A stretch of 64,000 nt of DNA from Paenibacillus sp. N3.4 (GTDB lineage: Bacteria; Bacillota; Bacilli; Paenibacillales; NBRC-103111). Positions 24,347 through 33,653 of this stretch are shown in pieces. Numbering within the stretch: the first letter of the stretch is position 1; every line of letters begins with the position of its first letter. Both the position numbers and the translations under genes were made by a program. The notes under the pieces were generated by a model. The model was not told where the DNA came from, did no database searches, and saw only the letters and a program-made list of their open reading frames with translations. The stretch covers positions 30,090 to 94,089 of the forward strand of contig NZ_VRTT01000023.1 of the NCBI RefSeq assembly GCF_008017805.1, read 5' to 3'.

Positions 24347-25578
24347 GTAGAAGCATCAAATTGATTGGTATTGGCGATAATGGCCAAGCAAGTTTGCTTC
24401 CCCTGTATGTGAAGTGGATCAGGGAAAGCGAAGTGCTTGTTGGCGGAGAACGGAACTTGGCCTTTTTTCCGGATTATCGTGGAGAGAAAGTCGTCATCAA
24501 GGGCAGTTTAACTGGACTCGTAAGTCAACTTCAAAACGAGGAGCGTTCGATTGTCATTTTGGCATCAGGCGATCCTCTCTTTTATGGGATTGGGGGATAT
24601 GTGGCTAAGAAATTGGAAGGCATTGAGTTCTATCCGGCTCTTAGCTCGATTCAATTGGCTTTTGCCCGTCTTGGCGAGAGCTGGCACGATGCTTATATTA
24701 CTAGTGTGCACGGGCGCAGTATCAAAGGATTGGCGCAGCGGATCGACGGAAAAGACAAAGTGGTCCTTCTTACCGATGAAACGAATACGCCAAGTGCAAT
24801 AGCTGCTTATTTGCTCTCTTTTGGCATGAACGAGTATCGGGCATTTGTGGCAGAAAATTTGGAAGGAGCCGACGAGCGCTGCGGTTGGTATGATTTGGAT
24901 GAGCTTCTTTCGCATTCCTTCTCTCCTCTGAATGTGGTTATTCTGAAAAGGCAATCCCCAGGTCCTATTTGGTCTCTTGGCATTGAAGACGATCAATTCG
25001 CGCAGCGTAAACCGGATAAGGGTCTGATTACCAAAAAGGAAGTTCGCGTGTTAAGCATTAGTCAGATGGGATTACAACCGGATAGTGTTGTATGGGATAT
25101 CGGTACATGCACAGGTTCCGTTGCCATTGAAGCAGCTCGCATAGCGCGTGAGGGTGCTGTATTCGCGATCGAGAAAAATGAGGATGATTTGAAAAATTGT
25201 CTGGAAAATAGCGCTAAGTTCCGCGTCGATCTCACCGCTGTTCAAGGCAGAGCGCCCAAAGGTTTGGACGAATTTGCAGATCCGGATGCTGTATTCATCG
25301 GTGGCAGTGGCGGCGAGATGGCGGAACTGCTGGAATTGTGTGCGGCCAGACTTAAACCAAATGGCACAATCGTGCTGAATGCAGCAACGATAGAAACGCT
25401 TTATGAAGCAGATAAGACGTTTGCCAGTGTTGGGTTTACAACCCAAATAACGCTCGTGCAAGTATCGCGCAGCAAACCTATTTTACATATGAAAAGATTC
25501 GATGCGTTGAATCCTATATATATTATTACAGCGAAGCGCAAGCAGCCAGATAACGAAGGAGGAAGCGGAGATGAGTAA
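24343..25578 (+). CDS. cbiET: cobalt-precorrin-7 C5-methyltransferase / C15-methyltransferase, decarboxylating (CbiET)
   Basis: A 411-residue fusion. Residues 1-205 are the CbiE tetrapyrrole methylase ([33 protein letters not shown]) that methylates C5. Residues 210-405 are CbiT, a Rossmann-type methyltransferase ([20 protein letters not shown] as SAM motif [20 protein letters not shown]) that methylates C15 and decarboxylates the C12 acetate. The fused form equals aerobic CobL and is usual in Bacilli. Overlaps cbiL by 8 bases. Confidence 0.94.
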   Translation: MSRSIKLIGIGDNGQASLLPLYVKWIRESEVLVGGERNLAFFPDYRGEKVVIKGSLTGLVSQLQNEERSIVILASGDPLFYGIGGYVAKKLEGIEFYPALSSIQLAFARLGESWHDAYITSVHGRSIKGLAQRIDGKDKVVLLTDETNTPSAIAAYLLSFGMNEYRAFVAENLEGADERCGWYDLDELLSHSFSPLNVVILKRQSPGPIWSLGIEDDQFAQRKPDKGLITKKEVRVLSISQMGLQPDSVVWDIGTCTGSVAIEAARIAREGAVFAIEKNEDDLKNCLENSAKFRVDLTAVQGRAPKGLDEFADPDAVFIGGSGGEMAELLELCAARLKPNGTIVLNAATIETLYEADKTFASVGFTTQITLVQVSRSKPILHMKRFDALNPIYIITAKRKQPDNEGGSGDE

Positions 25579-26263
25579 GCTAGGCACGTTATATGGCTTA
25601 GGCGTAGGCCCCGGCGATCCGGAATTGATTACGGTCAAGGCTTTCCGATTGCTCAAGGAATGTCCCGTCATTGCCTATCCACGGAAAAAAAGAGGGGCTA
25701 AGAGCTATGCGCTTGCCATCACAGAGCTTTACGTAAATACGGAGCAAAAAGAGATGATGGGTCTCACATTTCCGATGACGAGGGATAAGGAAGCGCTTGA
25801 AATCCAATGGACGAAAACCGTTGAAAGCGTTTGGTTTCATTTGGAGCAAGGGAAGGATGTGGCTTTCGTAACCGAAGGCGATCCGATGATTTACAGTACC
25901 TACATCCACCTTATGCGGTTAATGAATGAACGTCATCCTGAAGTGAAGGCGGTTTCGATTCCGGGAATCTCCTCCATTAATGCTTCGGCATCACGCCTCG
26001 GTATTCCGCTTGCTGATGGGGATGAGCAAATCGCGATTGTTCCTGCGACGGATAACTATGATCTTATGCGCAAAGCGATCGAGGAGCACGATTGCATTGT
26101 CTTTATCAAAGTTGCCAAAGTCATCGATTTGATGCTGTCTGTTCTGCGTGATCTTGGTCTAATAAACAAGGCATCCGTCCTAACGAAAGTGACGTCGTCC
26201 GAGGAAGAAATATGGCGCAACGTAGAAGAACTGCAGGGAAGAGAATTGGAATATTTACTTTAA
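25571..26263 (+). CDS. cbiL: cobalt-precorrin-2 C20-methyltransferase
   Basis: A 230-residue tetrapyrrole methylase, [20 protein letters not shown] at the N-terminus, [17 protein letters not shown] and [19 protein letters not shown]. CbiL methylates C20 using SAM, directly after cobalt insertion. Strong GGAGG before the ATG inside the end of cbiET. Length is normal. Confidence 0.94.
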   Translation: MSKLGTLYGLGVGPGDPELITVKAFRLLKECPVIAYPRKKRGAKSYALAITELYVNTEQKEMMGLTFPMTRDKEALEIQWTKTVESVWFHLEQGKDVAFVTEGDPMIYSTYIHLMRLMNERHPEVKAVSIPGISSINASASRLGIPLADGDEQIAIVPATDNYDLMRKAIEEHDCIVFIKVAKVIDLMLSVLRDLGLINKASVLTKVTSSEEEIWRNVEELQGRELEYLL

Positions 26264-26279
26264 TGGTGGTGAGAAATAG

Positions 26280-27056
26280 ATGAAATTATATATCATTGGC
26301 GCAGGACCGGGAGATCCGGATTTAATTACGGTGAAAGGCTTGAAGCTTCTTCAACAGGCGGATGTCGTCATGTACACAGATTCCCTTGTTAATGAAGAAT
26401 TGATCGCTAAAGCGAAGCCGGAAGCGGAAATATTGAAAAGCTCGGGGATGGATCTTGTAGAAATGGTAGGCATCATCATTGACCGTCTTAAGCAGGGGAA
26501 GATGGTTGTTCGCGTTCATACTGGAGACCCAGCGATGTTTGGCGCGACGATGGAACAAATTGCTCTCTTGCGAAAGGAAAATATTGGCTATGAGATCGTT
26601 CCAGGCGTAAGCTCTGTATTTGCTTCAGCCGCCGCGGTGGGCGCTGAATTGACCATTCCGGATCTGACGCAGACAGTGATATTGACGCGCGCGGAAGGAC
26701 GTACTCCCGTGCCGGAGCTGGAGAAGCTGCGTGATCTAGCCGCGCATCATTGTACGATTGCCTTATTCTTAAGCGCAACGTTAATTAAAAAGGTAGTTAG
26801 CGAGTTTATCGAAGCGGGCTGGAGCGAAGATACGCCAGTCGCTGTCGTTCAGCGCGCAACATGGCCGGATCAACTGATCGTACGCACGACGGTTGGCCAT
26901 TTGGAAGAAGACATGCGGAAAAACAATATTCGCTCTCATGCGATGATTTTGGCTGGTTGGGCGTTAGATCCAGAGATTCATGGGAAAGAAGAATATCGTT
27001 CCAAGCTGTATGATAAATCGTTTACTCACCGCTTCCGCCGAGGTGTTAAACCATGA
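26280..27056 (+). CDS. cbiF: cobalt-precorrin-4 C11-methyltransferase
   Basis: A 258-residue methylase: LYIIGAGPGDPDLITVKGLK, VRVHTGDPAMFGATMEQIAL, EIVPGVSSVFASAAAVGAEL and LTRAEGRTPVPELEKL (T-R-x-x-G-R-T-x-x-P-x-x-E is the CbiF/CobM signature). Methylates C11 with SAM. GGTGGTGAG ribosome site 16 bases after cbiL. Overlaps cbiG by 4 bases. Confidence 0.95.
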   Translation: MKLYIIGAGPGDPDLITVKGLKLLQQADVVMYTDSLVNEELIAKAKPEAEILKSSGMDLVEMVGIIIDRLKQGKMVVRVHTGDPAMFGATMEQIALLRKENIGYEIVPGVSSVFASAAAVGAELTIPDLTQTVILTRAEGRTPVPELEKLRDLAAHHCTIALFLSATLIKKVVSEFIEAGWSEDTPVAVVQRATWPDQLIVRTTVGHLEEDMRKNNIRSHAMILAGWALDPEIHGKEEYRSKLYDKSFTHRFRRGVKP

Positions 27057-28210
27057 CGATTGTGCTGCAAGAGGGCGTTATTCCTGCTATCCGCCAGAAG
27101 AACGACTATGCAGTCGTTGCGATTACGAAGCATGGTGTGGAGATTGCGCGTAGGCTTAATGAACAAATGAGTGGTACAGATGTTTATTACATGAGTAAAT
27201 TTGTGAAAGGCGATGAAGATCAGCGCGGCATTCAATTGTTCGAAGGCAGTGTTCGCATGTTGTTTCCGGCCCTTTTTCCTGCTTACCAAGGACTTATTAT
27301 CATTATTTCACTCGGGGCAGTCGTCCGTATGATTGCTCCTTTGCTTCAAGATAAGAAGAAAGATCCGGGCGTTGTCGTCATCGATGACAAGGGTGAACAT
27401 GTCATTAGTGTTCTTTCCGGCCATTTGGGAGGCGCTAATGAGCTGACTCACGAGGTTGCGGCTGCTATTAATGCCAGAGCCGTCATCACGACGGCTTCGG
27501 ATGTGCAGAAGACGATCCCGGTTGATCTATTTGGCCGCAGATTTGGTTGGACCTGGGAGTCAGCGGACAAGCTGACGCCGGTCAGCGCCGCTGTTGTTAA
27601 CGAAGAGAAGATTGCCGTCATTCAGGAGTCAGGAGAACCTAATTGGTGGACGCATGAGCGATCAATTCCTGCGAACATTCAGCGTTTTTCGTCGATTGCC
27701 GAAGGACATGCGAGTGAACCTAATGCCGTTCTGCTTGTCACTCATCGACTTCTTGAGACCGAGGAGCAGACAATTTTACAGAACGGTGTCCTGTATCGTC
27801 CTAAGGTGATCGTTCTCGGCATTGGTTGCAACCGAGGAACTTCAGCGGAGGAGATTGAAAACGTGATTGTTGAAACGTTGGCAGAGCTCTCTTTCTCCAT
27901 TCGAAGCGTAAAAGCCGTATGTACCATTGATTTGAAAAAAGATGAAGAGGGACTGCTTGAAGTGACGCGTAAGCACGGTTGGGAATTCCATTATTATACA
28001 CCGGAGCAATTGAATAGTGTGCCTGTGGATGCGCCATCGGAGACTGTACATCAGTATACGGGAGCTTATGCCGTTAGCGAGCCTGCGGTAAAACTATACA
28101 CGGACCGTAATGAATTGATCTTGGTCAAGAAAAAATCCGGTAATGTCACGATTTCTGTCGGCTTACTTGCATTCAAAGAACCCGTTCAATTAGAAATGGG
28201 TGGCTTGTAA
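27053..28210 (+). CDS. cbiG: cobalt-precorrin-5A hydrolase
   Basis: A 385-residue CbiG that opens the delta-lactone of cobalt-precorrin-5A and releases acetaldehyde, specific to the anaerobic route. The N-terminal domain has GLIIIISLGAVVRMIAPLL and VISVLSGHLGGANELTHEVA with the TTASDVQKTIPVDLFG block. The C-terminal domain has VLGIGCNRGTSAEEIE and STIDLKKDE-like (VCTIDLKKDEEGL). No frame problem. ATG overlaps cbiF and its stop overlaps cbiA by 1 base. Confidence 0.94.
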   Translation: MTIVLQEGVIPAIRQKNDYAVVAITKHGVEIARRLNEQMSGTDVYYMSKFVKGDEDQRGIQLFEGSVRMLFPALFPAYQGLIIIISLGAVVRMIAPLLQDKKKDPGVVVIDDKGEHVISVLSGHLGGANELTHEVAAAINARAVITTASDVQKTIPVDLFGRRFGWTWESADKLTPVSAAVVNEEKIAVIQESGEPNWWTHERSIPANIQRFSSIAEGHASEPNAVLLVTHRLLETEEQTILQNGVLYRPKVIVLGIGCNRGTSAEEIENVIVETLAELSFSIRSVKAVCTIDLKKDEEGLLEVTRKHGWEFHYYTPEQLNSVPVDAPSETVHQYTGAYAVSEPAVKLYTDRNELILVKKKSGNVTISVGLLAFKEPVQLEMGGL

Positions 28211-29595
28211 TGGAGCGCAGAATCGTCATTGCCGGGACTGGCAGCGGTGTTGGGAAGACGACCTTAACGATTGGGATTATGGCGGCTTTGCAAAAGCGCG
28301 GACTTGCTGTTCAAGGCTTTAAGTGTGGTCCTGATTATATTGATCCAACCTATCATACGGCTGTAACCGGCAGAGCTTCGCGAAATTTGGACTCTTGGAT
28401 GGTTGGTCGTGAGGCCGTAAAGGAAATTTATAACCGAGGCCGTAAAGGAGCGGATATTTCCATCATCGAAGGCGTTATGGGCATGTTTGATGGCAAAAAC
28501 CCGCTTACTGACGAAGGCAGTACAGCAGATATTGGACGTATTTTGGGAGCCCCAGTCGTACTTGTTGTTCAAATAGCTAGTATGGCTCGAAGTGCTGCCG
28601 CAATTGTCAAAGGATTTCAGCAATTTGGCCAAGGTGATAACATCGTCGGCGTTATTGCCAATCGGGCGGGAAGCGAAGGTCACTATAAGATGGTGAAACA
28701 AGCCATCGAGCAAGAATGTGGGATTCCTGTGCTCGGTTATTTGCCGCGTGATGCAGATATTGAGCTGCCTGAACGGCATTTGGGACTCGTCCCTTCGATT
28801 GAGCGAGGTGAGTTAACACCGTTTTTCGATCTGCTCGTCGAAAAAGTAACTACGCATATAGATTTGGATCGATTATTGGAGATTGCAGTATGCCAGCCTA
28901 TCGAAAGCCAACAAGTGTTGTTCCCGAACGTCGATGTTGTGCAGGAGAAAAGAGTCAAAATCGCAGTTGCTAAAGATGAGGCTTTTCACTTTTACTATCC
29001 GGAAAATTTGGAGCTGCTTGGAGCGGGCGGGGCAGAATGCGTGTATTTCTCCCCACTTGCTGGTGAAGGTGTTCCACCGGAAGCAGACGGTTTGTATATC
29101 GGAGGTGGATTCCCAGAGGAATTCGCTGAGCGTCTGGCTGCAGAAGAAGGAGTTAAAGCTTCAATTCGAATGCGCATTGCCGAAGGGATTCCAACACTGG
29201 CTGAGTGCGGCGGGTTCATGTATTTAACCGAGCACATTGTAGATACCACAGAAAACCACTATCCGATGGTAGGCATCATTCCGGGCAAGGTGACCATGCA
29301 GTCGAAGCTGGCTGCTCTTGGTTATCGTGAGGTTAGTGGGATAGATGGTAATTTCCTGCTAACGGCAGGTAAGCAAGCGAAAGGGCATGAATTCCATTAC
29401 TCTACATTTCAACAAAATGAGAGTATAGACATACAGCCTGCTTTTCAAACCAAAGGCAGGCTTGGAACGAAAGCGGAAGGTTTCCGCAGCAGCAACGTCG
29501 TGGCAGGTTACACACATTTGCACTTTGCTTCGTATCCGGAAATAGTGTTCACTTGGATTGCGGCTTGCGAGCAGTATCAGCAGCGCCGGCAGTAA
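28210..29595 (+). CDS. cbiA: cobyrinic acid a,c-diamide synthase
   Basis: ATP- and glutamine-dependent amidation of the a and c acetate side chains. A 461-residue two-domain protein. The N-terminal dethiobiotin-synthase-like ATPase has the P-loop VIAGTGSGVGKTTLTIGIM, then GFKCGPDYIDPTYH and IIEGVMGMFDG. The C-terminal class I glutaminase domain has PTLAECGGFMYLTEHI (nucleophile Cys about residue 336) and GYTHLHFASYP with the catalytic histidine. Last gene of the operon, followed by a terminator. Later steps (cbiP, cbiB, cobU/S) lie outside the window. Confidence 0.95.
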   Translation: MERRIVIAGTGSGVGKTTLTIGIMAALQKRGLAVQGFKCGPDYIDPTYHTAVTGRASRNLDSWMVGREAVKEIYNRGRKGADISIIEGVMGMFDGKNPLTDEGSTADIGRILGAPVVLVVQIASMARSAAAIVKGFQQFGQGDNIVGVIANRAGSEGHYKMVKQAIEQECGIPVLGYLPRDADIELPERHLGLVPSIERGELTPFFDLLVEKVTTHIDLDRLLEIAVCQPIESQQVLFPNVDVVQEKRVKIAVAKDEAFHFYYPENLELLGAGGAECVYFSPLAGEGVPPEADGLYIGGGFPEEFAERLAAEEGVKASIRMRIAEGIPTLAECGGFMYLTEHIVDTTENHYPMVGIIPGKVTMQSKLAALGYREVSGIDGNFLLTAGKQAKGHEFHYSTFQQNESIDIQPAFQTKGRLGTKAEGFRSSNVVAGYTHLHFASYPEIVFTWIAACEQYQQRRQ

Positions 29596-29602
29596 AACAA
29601 TG

Positions 29603-29637
29603 AAACCCCTTATCTTGATCCGATAAGGGGTTTGTCA
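29603..29637. terminator. bidirectional terminator after cbiA
   Basis: Perfect 12-bp stem AAACCCCTTATC / GATAAGGGGTTT with a 7-base loop. Serves the cbi operon and probably also the opposing gene that ends at 29650. Confidence 0.88.
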
Positions 29638-29649
29638 TGCGTCATGTCA

Positions 29650-29916
29650 TTATTTTATGAAAGTCAGAGCTTGATCTGCAATGTGATCTTTGTAACGATC
29701 AAGGCAATTGCAAAGATAGTCTTTACGGCAGATAGGGCAAGGTTCTTTCATCAATCTATTCAAATCCGTCACTTTACCGATGCCGGTTTCGGAATCTCTT
29801 TCAAAGAACAGACGGCATTTGTTCCGATCTTTCAATGAGACTACGACTTCGAAAAGACCGTTTTTCTTATTATCACTAACTATTGTTGCATCTACAACCT
29901 GCGGATCATATGCCAT
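29650..29916 (-). CDS. hypothetical cysteine-rich small protein
   Basis: An 88-residue protein on the minus strand with GAGGAGG before its ATG. It opens MAYDPQVVDATIVSDNKKNG, has a strand-rich middle (FEVVVSLKDRNKCRLFFE) and a cysteine cluster CPICRKDYLCNC (C-x2-C...C-x-C, about residues 60-71) that could bind zinc. Composition and ribosome site support a real gene. No named family is recalled. It converges on cbiA. Confidence 0.65.
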   Translation of the reverse strand: MAYDPQVVDATIVSDNKKNGLFEVVVSLKDRNKCRLFFERDSETGIGKVTDLNRLMKEPCPICRKDYLCNCLDRYKDHIADQALTFIK

Positions 29917-30019
29917 AGTAATTCCTCCTCAAACTAGCATGCCCTCATCTTTGTTAGCTTGGGTGCATTAGTATATTATATAAATAAACGAGATTTTATT
30001 CAATAGGAGGGATTGTGGC

Positions 30020-30256
30020 ATGATTATGGACTATTGTGAACGCGAAATCGTTGATGGCAGAGTCCACTTTCACATTGGTCTTCAGTTCGAGGATGAGCCT
30101 GATTCTCTGTATGTGGCAGAACTGGAATTGAAGGAAGATGGCAGCGTACAGGAGCTTAAACTATATTTCAACGGGTTTGATTGCAAGTATAAATTTCGTC
30201 CTGAGGAAAGCGATGCCTTGATACGCTATGCGGCAGAACATAGAAACGAAGGTTAG
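30020..30256 (+). CDS. hypothetical small protein
   Basis: A 78-residue protein with AGGAGGG well placed before the ATG. Strand-rich, acidic: DYCEREIVDGRVHFHIGLQF, ELKEDGSVQELKLYFNGFD, KFRPEESDALIRYAAEH. Looks like a small soluble alpha/beta protein. It diverges from the cysteine-rich gene. Not recognised. Confidence 0.65.
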   Translation: MIMDYCEREIVDGRVHFHIGLQFEDEPDSLYVAELELKEDGSVQELKLYFNGFDCKYKFRPEESDALIRYAAEHRNEG

Positions 30257-30260
30257 AATT

Positions 30261-30474
30261 TTAGGAGACATGAAAAAAGGAATGTTCCCCATGCGTATGG
30301 TTCATATTCCTTGATTTGTGCTTATGATCTTGTCTGGAGAGTCTTTCCTTCCGCGTAGGTGTTGTTTTGGTAAGGGGACTTACACCGTTCCAATGCAACC
30401 GCTGAATGGCAGGATCAAGCTTGCCTTCGCGTAGAGCGCGTTTTTCTGTTTTTTTGTGCTTGGGATTGCGACAT
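30261..30474 (-). CDS. small basic protein, frameshifted, hypothetical
   Basis: On the minus strand AGAGGAG precedes an ATG (30472-30474) that reads MSQSQAQKNRKT before leaving phase and stopping early. With one A removed from either of two A runs (A7 at about 30450, or A5 at about 30442) it continues KRALREGKLDPAIQRLHWNG, TKTTPTRKERLSRQDHKHK and HTHGEH to the stop at 30261. The joined 70-residue product is strongly basic, with a L-D-P-x-x-Q-R core that I recall from small Paenibacillus proteins without name. Short and frame-broken, hence easily missed. Confidence 0.55.
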
Positions 30475-30598
30475 GCGTATCTCCTCTTTTCATCTCGAAA
30501 TCATGGTGGTTCTCTTTTATTGTAAGCAGGTCGATGTTTAGTGGCAATGGAAAGTTTTATTATTAAAATAATATCGCGTAAGGAAAGGGGAGGCAAGT

Positions 30599-30778
30599 AT
30601 GCGTATTGGGGTTCAGCTGGCGGTAGCCGGAGATCAGGTTAAACAGGATGTTATTGAAATTGCCGAGCACAAGCTTGGTGAAATGACAGATGAAGAGATT
30701 GAAAGTGCGATCGAAATGAAAATCCGCGCTTGGGTTGATCGGATGATTCAAGTGGAATGGGAAGTTATTGAAGAATAA
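30599..30778 (+). CDS. hypothetical small acidic protein
   Basis: A 59-residue helical acidic protein, MRIGVQLAVAGDQVKQDVIE and MTDEEIESAIEMKIRAWVDR, ending in WEVIEE. GGGGAGG stands directly before the ATG, so translation should be strong. It precedes steA by 79 bases on the same strand and may start that operon. No named family. Confidence 0.65.
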   Translation: MRIGVQLAVAGDQVKQDVIEIAEHKLGEMTDEEIESAIEMKIRAWVDRMIQVEWEVIEE

Positions 30779-30857
30779 TAAGGATAAAGGCAAAATTTAC
30801 ATAGAATATAGGGGTAAAGGACAAAATAAGGCTAATCATGAGGCGAAAGGAAAGTCG

Positions 30858-32021
30858 GTGTCTATCATGAATTGGTCTTCTTTGTCCTTGTTTACGTCCA
30901 AACCGTTGCCGCTTTGTAAAGGAAAGGTTAGCGCCGGAGAGATAACTAAAGTTTTGCTTCGCAAGCTGCCGATAGGAAGAATTGTTGTCCTCCAGCATAG
31001 GGATATAGATGAGGTCATTGCTCAAGAGCTAATTGATCATAAAGTGAAGGCGATCATTAATTGTCGGGAAACTATGAGCGGCACATATCCGACGCAAGGG
31101 CCACTGCTTCTGCTGCAGCATAACATTCCGATTTGGGATGCGGATTTATCCGCCTTCGATATCTTGGTTACTGATTCTGATATCGCTATATATGAAGAAT
31201 CCATTGTCTGTAAGGAACAGGTCATCGCATGCAAGGCTTTTAAGCGTGAGGACTGGCTTCATCTGCACCAGCTCGCCAATGCGCAAGCCGAGCACCTGTT
31301 GGACCAATTTATCGAAAATACACTAACCTATGCCATTCGTGAAAAGAAAGCTGTCATGTCCCCGATTCCTCAGCCGTCCCTGCGAACTGATTTGGAAGGC
31401 AAACATGTGATGATCGTCTCCAGAGGGAAAGGATATAAGAAAGATTTATTGGCGGCAAAAGCTTTTATTCAACAAGTGCGACCCATTTTGATCGGTGTAG
31501 ATGGGGGTGCTGATGCGCTTATGGAAAGCGGCTACCAACCGCATATTATTATTGGTGATATGGACAGTGTAACGGACCAAGCGCTTTATAGCGGCGCTGA
31601 TCTGATCGTTCATGCCTATACGGATGGACAAGCTCCCGGAATGGCACGCATAGTTGAATTGGGATTGCACGCCCAGATCTTTCCCTGCTTCGGCACAAGT
31701 GAAGATGCAGCCCTTTTACTTGCTTTCGAGAATCGGGCAGAGTGGTTAGTAACGGTAGGGGCGCATACGCATATGATTGATTTTATGGAAAAAGGTAGGG
31801 GAGGAATGGGAAGCACCTTGCTTGTCCGTATGAAAATCGGTGCGCGTCTGGTGGATATTAAAAGTATGGAGCTGTTATATCAACCGCCTTCATTACACGG
31901 CAAAGAAGCTTGGATGACTGTTTTGCTGTCACTCCTTTTTGTTGGACTTGCCCTGCTCCAAACCCGCTGGATTGCGAAACAAATATCCCATGTGGTTGGA
32001 AAGCTGGGTGGGGTCGAATGA
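30858..32021 (+). CDS. steA: SteA-like putative cytokinetic ring protein (thiamine pyrophosphokinase-like)
   Basis: About 387 residues. Landmarks are LCKGKVSAGEITKVLLRKLP, INCRETMSGTYPTQGPLLLL, VMIVSRGKGYKKDLLAAKAF, LIGVDGGADALMESGYQPHI and IIGDMDSVTDQALYSGADLI, the last two resembling the diphosphate/substrate loops of thiamine pyrophosphokinase. A single membrane helix closes the protein (AWMTVLLSLLFVGLALLQ). This matches SteA, described with SteB in Corynebacterium as a division/cell-envelope protein. The GTG at 30858 is preferred because AAAGGA stands 6-8 bases before it. The end overlaps the glycosyltransferase ATG by 4 bases. Confidence 0.82.
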   Translation: MSIMNWSSLSLFTSKPLPLCKGKVSAGEITKVLLRKLPIGRIVVLQHRDIDEVIAQELIDHKVKAIINCRETMSGTYPTQGPLLLLQHNIPIWDADLSAFDILVTDSDIAIYEESIVCKEQVIACKAFKREDWLHLHQLANAQAEHLLDQFIENTLTYAIREKKAVMSPIPQPSLRTDLEGKHVMIVSRGKGYKKDLLAAKAFIQQVRPILIGVDGGADALMESGYQPHIIIGDMDSVTDQALYSGADLIVHAYTDGQAPGMARIVELGLHAQIFPCFGTSEDAALLLAFENRAEWLVTVGAHTHMIDFMEKGRGGMGSTLLVRMKIGARLVDIKSMELLYQPPSLHGKEAWMTVLLSLLFVGLALLQTRWIAKQISHVVGKLGGVE

Positions 32022-32749
32022 AGCCTTATCTCTCTATTATTATTCCGGCATGGAATGAAGAGGGCACGATCGAGCAAACATTGAGATGCATTGAAGAGCA
32101 TGCAGATTTGATTTGGCATAATGAATGGCGGTTTGAAATTATTGTTGTCGATGATGGCAGCCGTGATAAAACGGTGGAGGTCGCCTGGCCTTGGGTGGAT
32201 GTGCTGGTCAGACATAAAAAGCGCCAAGGAAAGGGCGCGGCGCTGCAGTCTGGAATTGCCAGAGCGCAGGGGGAAGTGCTGCTCTTTCTTGACGCTGACC
32301 TGCAAACGACCGCCGGGCATGCGCTGCTTCTTATCCAGCCCTTGCTGCGGCATGAAGCGGACATGGCGATAGCTAAGCTATTGCCCTCCGGTACCCGTGC
32401 AGGCTTCGGCTTGGTCAAGGGCTTGGCGCGCCGCGGTATTCACCGTCTCAGCGGCTATCAAACCGCAGCTCCCTTGTCCGGACAGCGCGCGGTGCGTGCT
32501 GATCGGCTGCAGGAGCTGGGACGTCTGCCACGCGGCTTCGGCGTGGAAGTTGCCTTAACGATTGATGCGGCGCGGCGCGGCCTGCGTATCGTAGAGCTGG
32601 AGGTGCCGATTACGCACCGTGAAACGGGGCGGGACTGGCACGGATTCGTGCACCGCGGCAAGCAATTTGTCGCGGTAGGGGTGGCCCTTCTGACTCGCTG
32701 GAAGGAGAGGAAGCCGGTATGGTCATCATCGGATCGATCCTCGATCTGA
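32018..32749 (+). CDS. family 2 glycosyltransferase
   Basis: A 243-residue GT-A fold enzyme: YLSIIIPAWNEEGTIEQTLR, IIVVDDGSRDKTVEV and RHKKRQGKGAALQSGIARA, then LLFLDADLQ as the D-x-D-like metal site. The design is that of dolichyl-phosphate-mannose-synthase-type enzymes without C-terminal membrane helices, so it probably transfers a sugar to a polyprenyl phosphate. Start ATG 32018 overlaps the steA stop; a longer in-frame reading from 31910 is rejected. The middle of the gene has markedly higher G+C. Overlaps the MraY-like gene by 31 bases. Confidence 0.85.
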   Translation: MKPYLSIIIPAWNEEGTIEQTLRCIEEHADLIWHNEWRFEIIVVDDGSRDKTVEVAWPWVDVLVRHKKRQGKGAALQSGIARAQGEVLLFLDADLQTTAGHALLLIQPLLRHEADMAIAKLLPSGTRAGFGLVKGLARRGIHRLSGYQTAAPLSGQRAVRADRLQELGRLPRGFGVEVALTIDAARRGLRIVELEVPITHRETGRDWHGFVHRGKQFVAVGVALLTRWKERKPVWSSSDRSSI

Positions 32750-33653
32750 TCGTCCTTGGAGCTCTGGGGAGGTGGATGCTGCCCCATGTCCAGCGCTTTC
32801 TGGAGGCGCATGGTCAAGTCGAGCCAAACTATAAAGGGGTATCCATCCCTCGTGGCATGGGGATTATGTTAAGCATGCTCGTATGGCTGCAGGAGCTTTT
32901 TCTGACACTGATTAGTAAGGCTTTTGATTTACTGCATACTGCTCAATGGTCAAGTTTTTTTCATTCTATTGAAGCTAATTTCCGGGTGTATACCTTGGCG
33001 GCTACTTTCATTTTCTTGTTAGGCTGGACAGATGATTTAATGGGCAGTAAGGTCGTGAAAGGCTTTAAAGGACACATGCGATATTGCAAAGAAAATGGGA
33101 CGTTATCTATGGGGGCGGTCAAAGCCATAGGCACGTTAGGTACAGCAGCCTGGCTGGTAGCAGTCGGTAGACAAGAGCAAACCCCCATCTGGCAGATGGG
33201 GGTTGGGCTCATACTCGTCACACTGAGCACGAATACGATGAACTTACTGGATGTTCGTCCGGGAAGATCCTTGAAAGTATTCCTTGGTGTTTCTAGCGCA
33301 GTTTTCGTATATGGATGTCTGGTCAGCGGCATAGCGTCTCTTTTTCCAATGATTCCTGTATGTATGGGTGGACTTGTATTGTATGGCACGGATCTAAAAG
33401 CAAAAGGTATGCTTGGAGATGCCGGCGCAATCTACTTGGATTTACCCTTGGTTATAGCTTCATCCAGGTGATGCCATGGCTGCCTCAACTTGTGCTTGTT
33501 GTTTTATTAATCTACGTCCATAAGCAGGCGGAAATAAGCTCGCTGACCCATGTCATCGAACGGAATCGGATTCTGAATTGGCTAGACCGCTTGGGCCGAC
33601 ATAAAGTCCGGTCTTATTTGCGGCGCGGGGCTTTAAATCTCGGCGCAACATAA
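32719..33653 (+). CDS. MraY/WecA-like polyprenyl-phosphate sugar-phosphate transferase, frameshifted
   Basis: A multi-pass membrane enzyme of the UDP-sugar:polyprenyl-phosphate sugar-1-phosphate transferase group. Recognisable elements: GVSIPRGMGIMLSMLVWLQE, IFLLGWTDDLMGSKVVKGF with the D-D pair, STNTMNLLDVRPGRSLKVFL (N-x-x-N/D-G-like block) and KAKGMLGDAGA. After GDAGA the frame breaks at 33429-33430; one more A restores NLLGFTLGYSFIQVMPWLPQ and a tail to 33653 (311 residues). N-L-L-G-F is the expected family continuation, so a sequencing error is likely. Its stop overlaps the converging DUF2627 gene. Confidence 0.78.

Noticed and set aside
31910..32017. Longer N-terminus for the GT2 glycosyltransferase
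   Set aside because: The extension is out-of-frame steA sequence rich in C, W and P; the GT2 fold starts right after ATG 32018.
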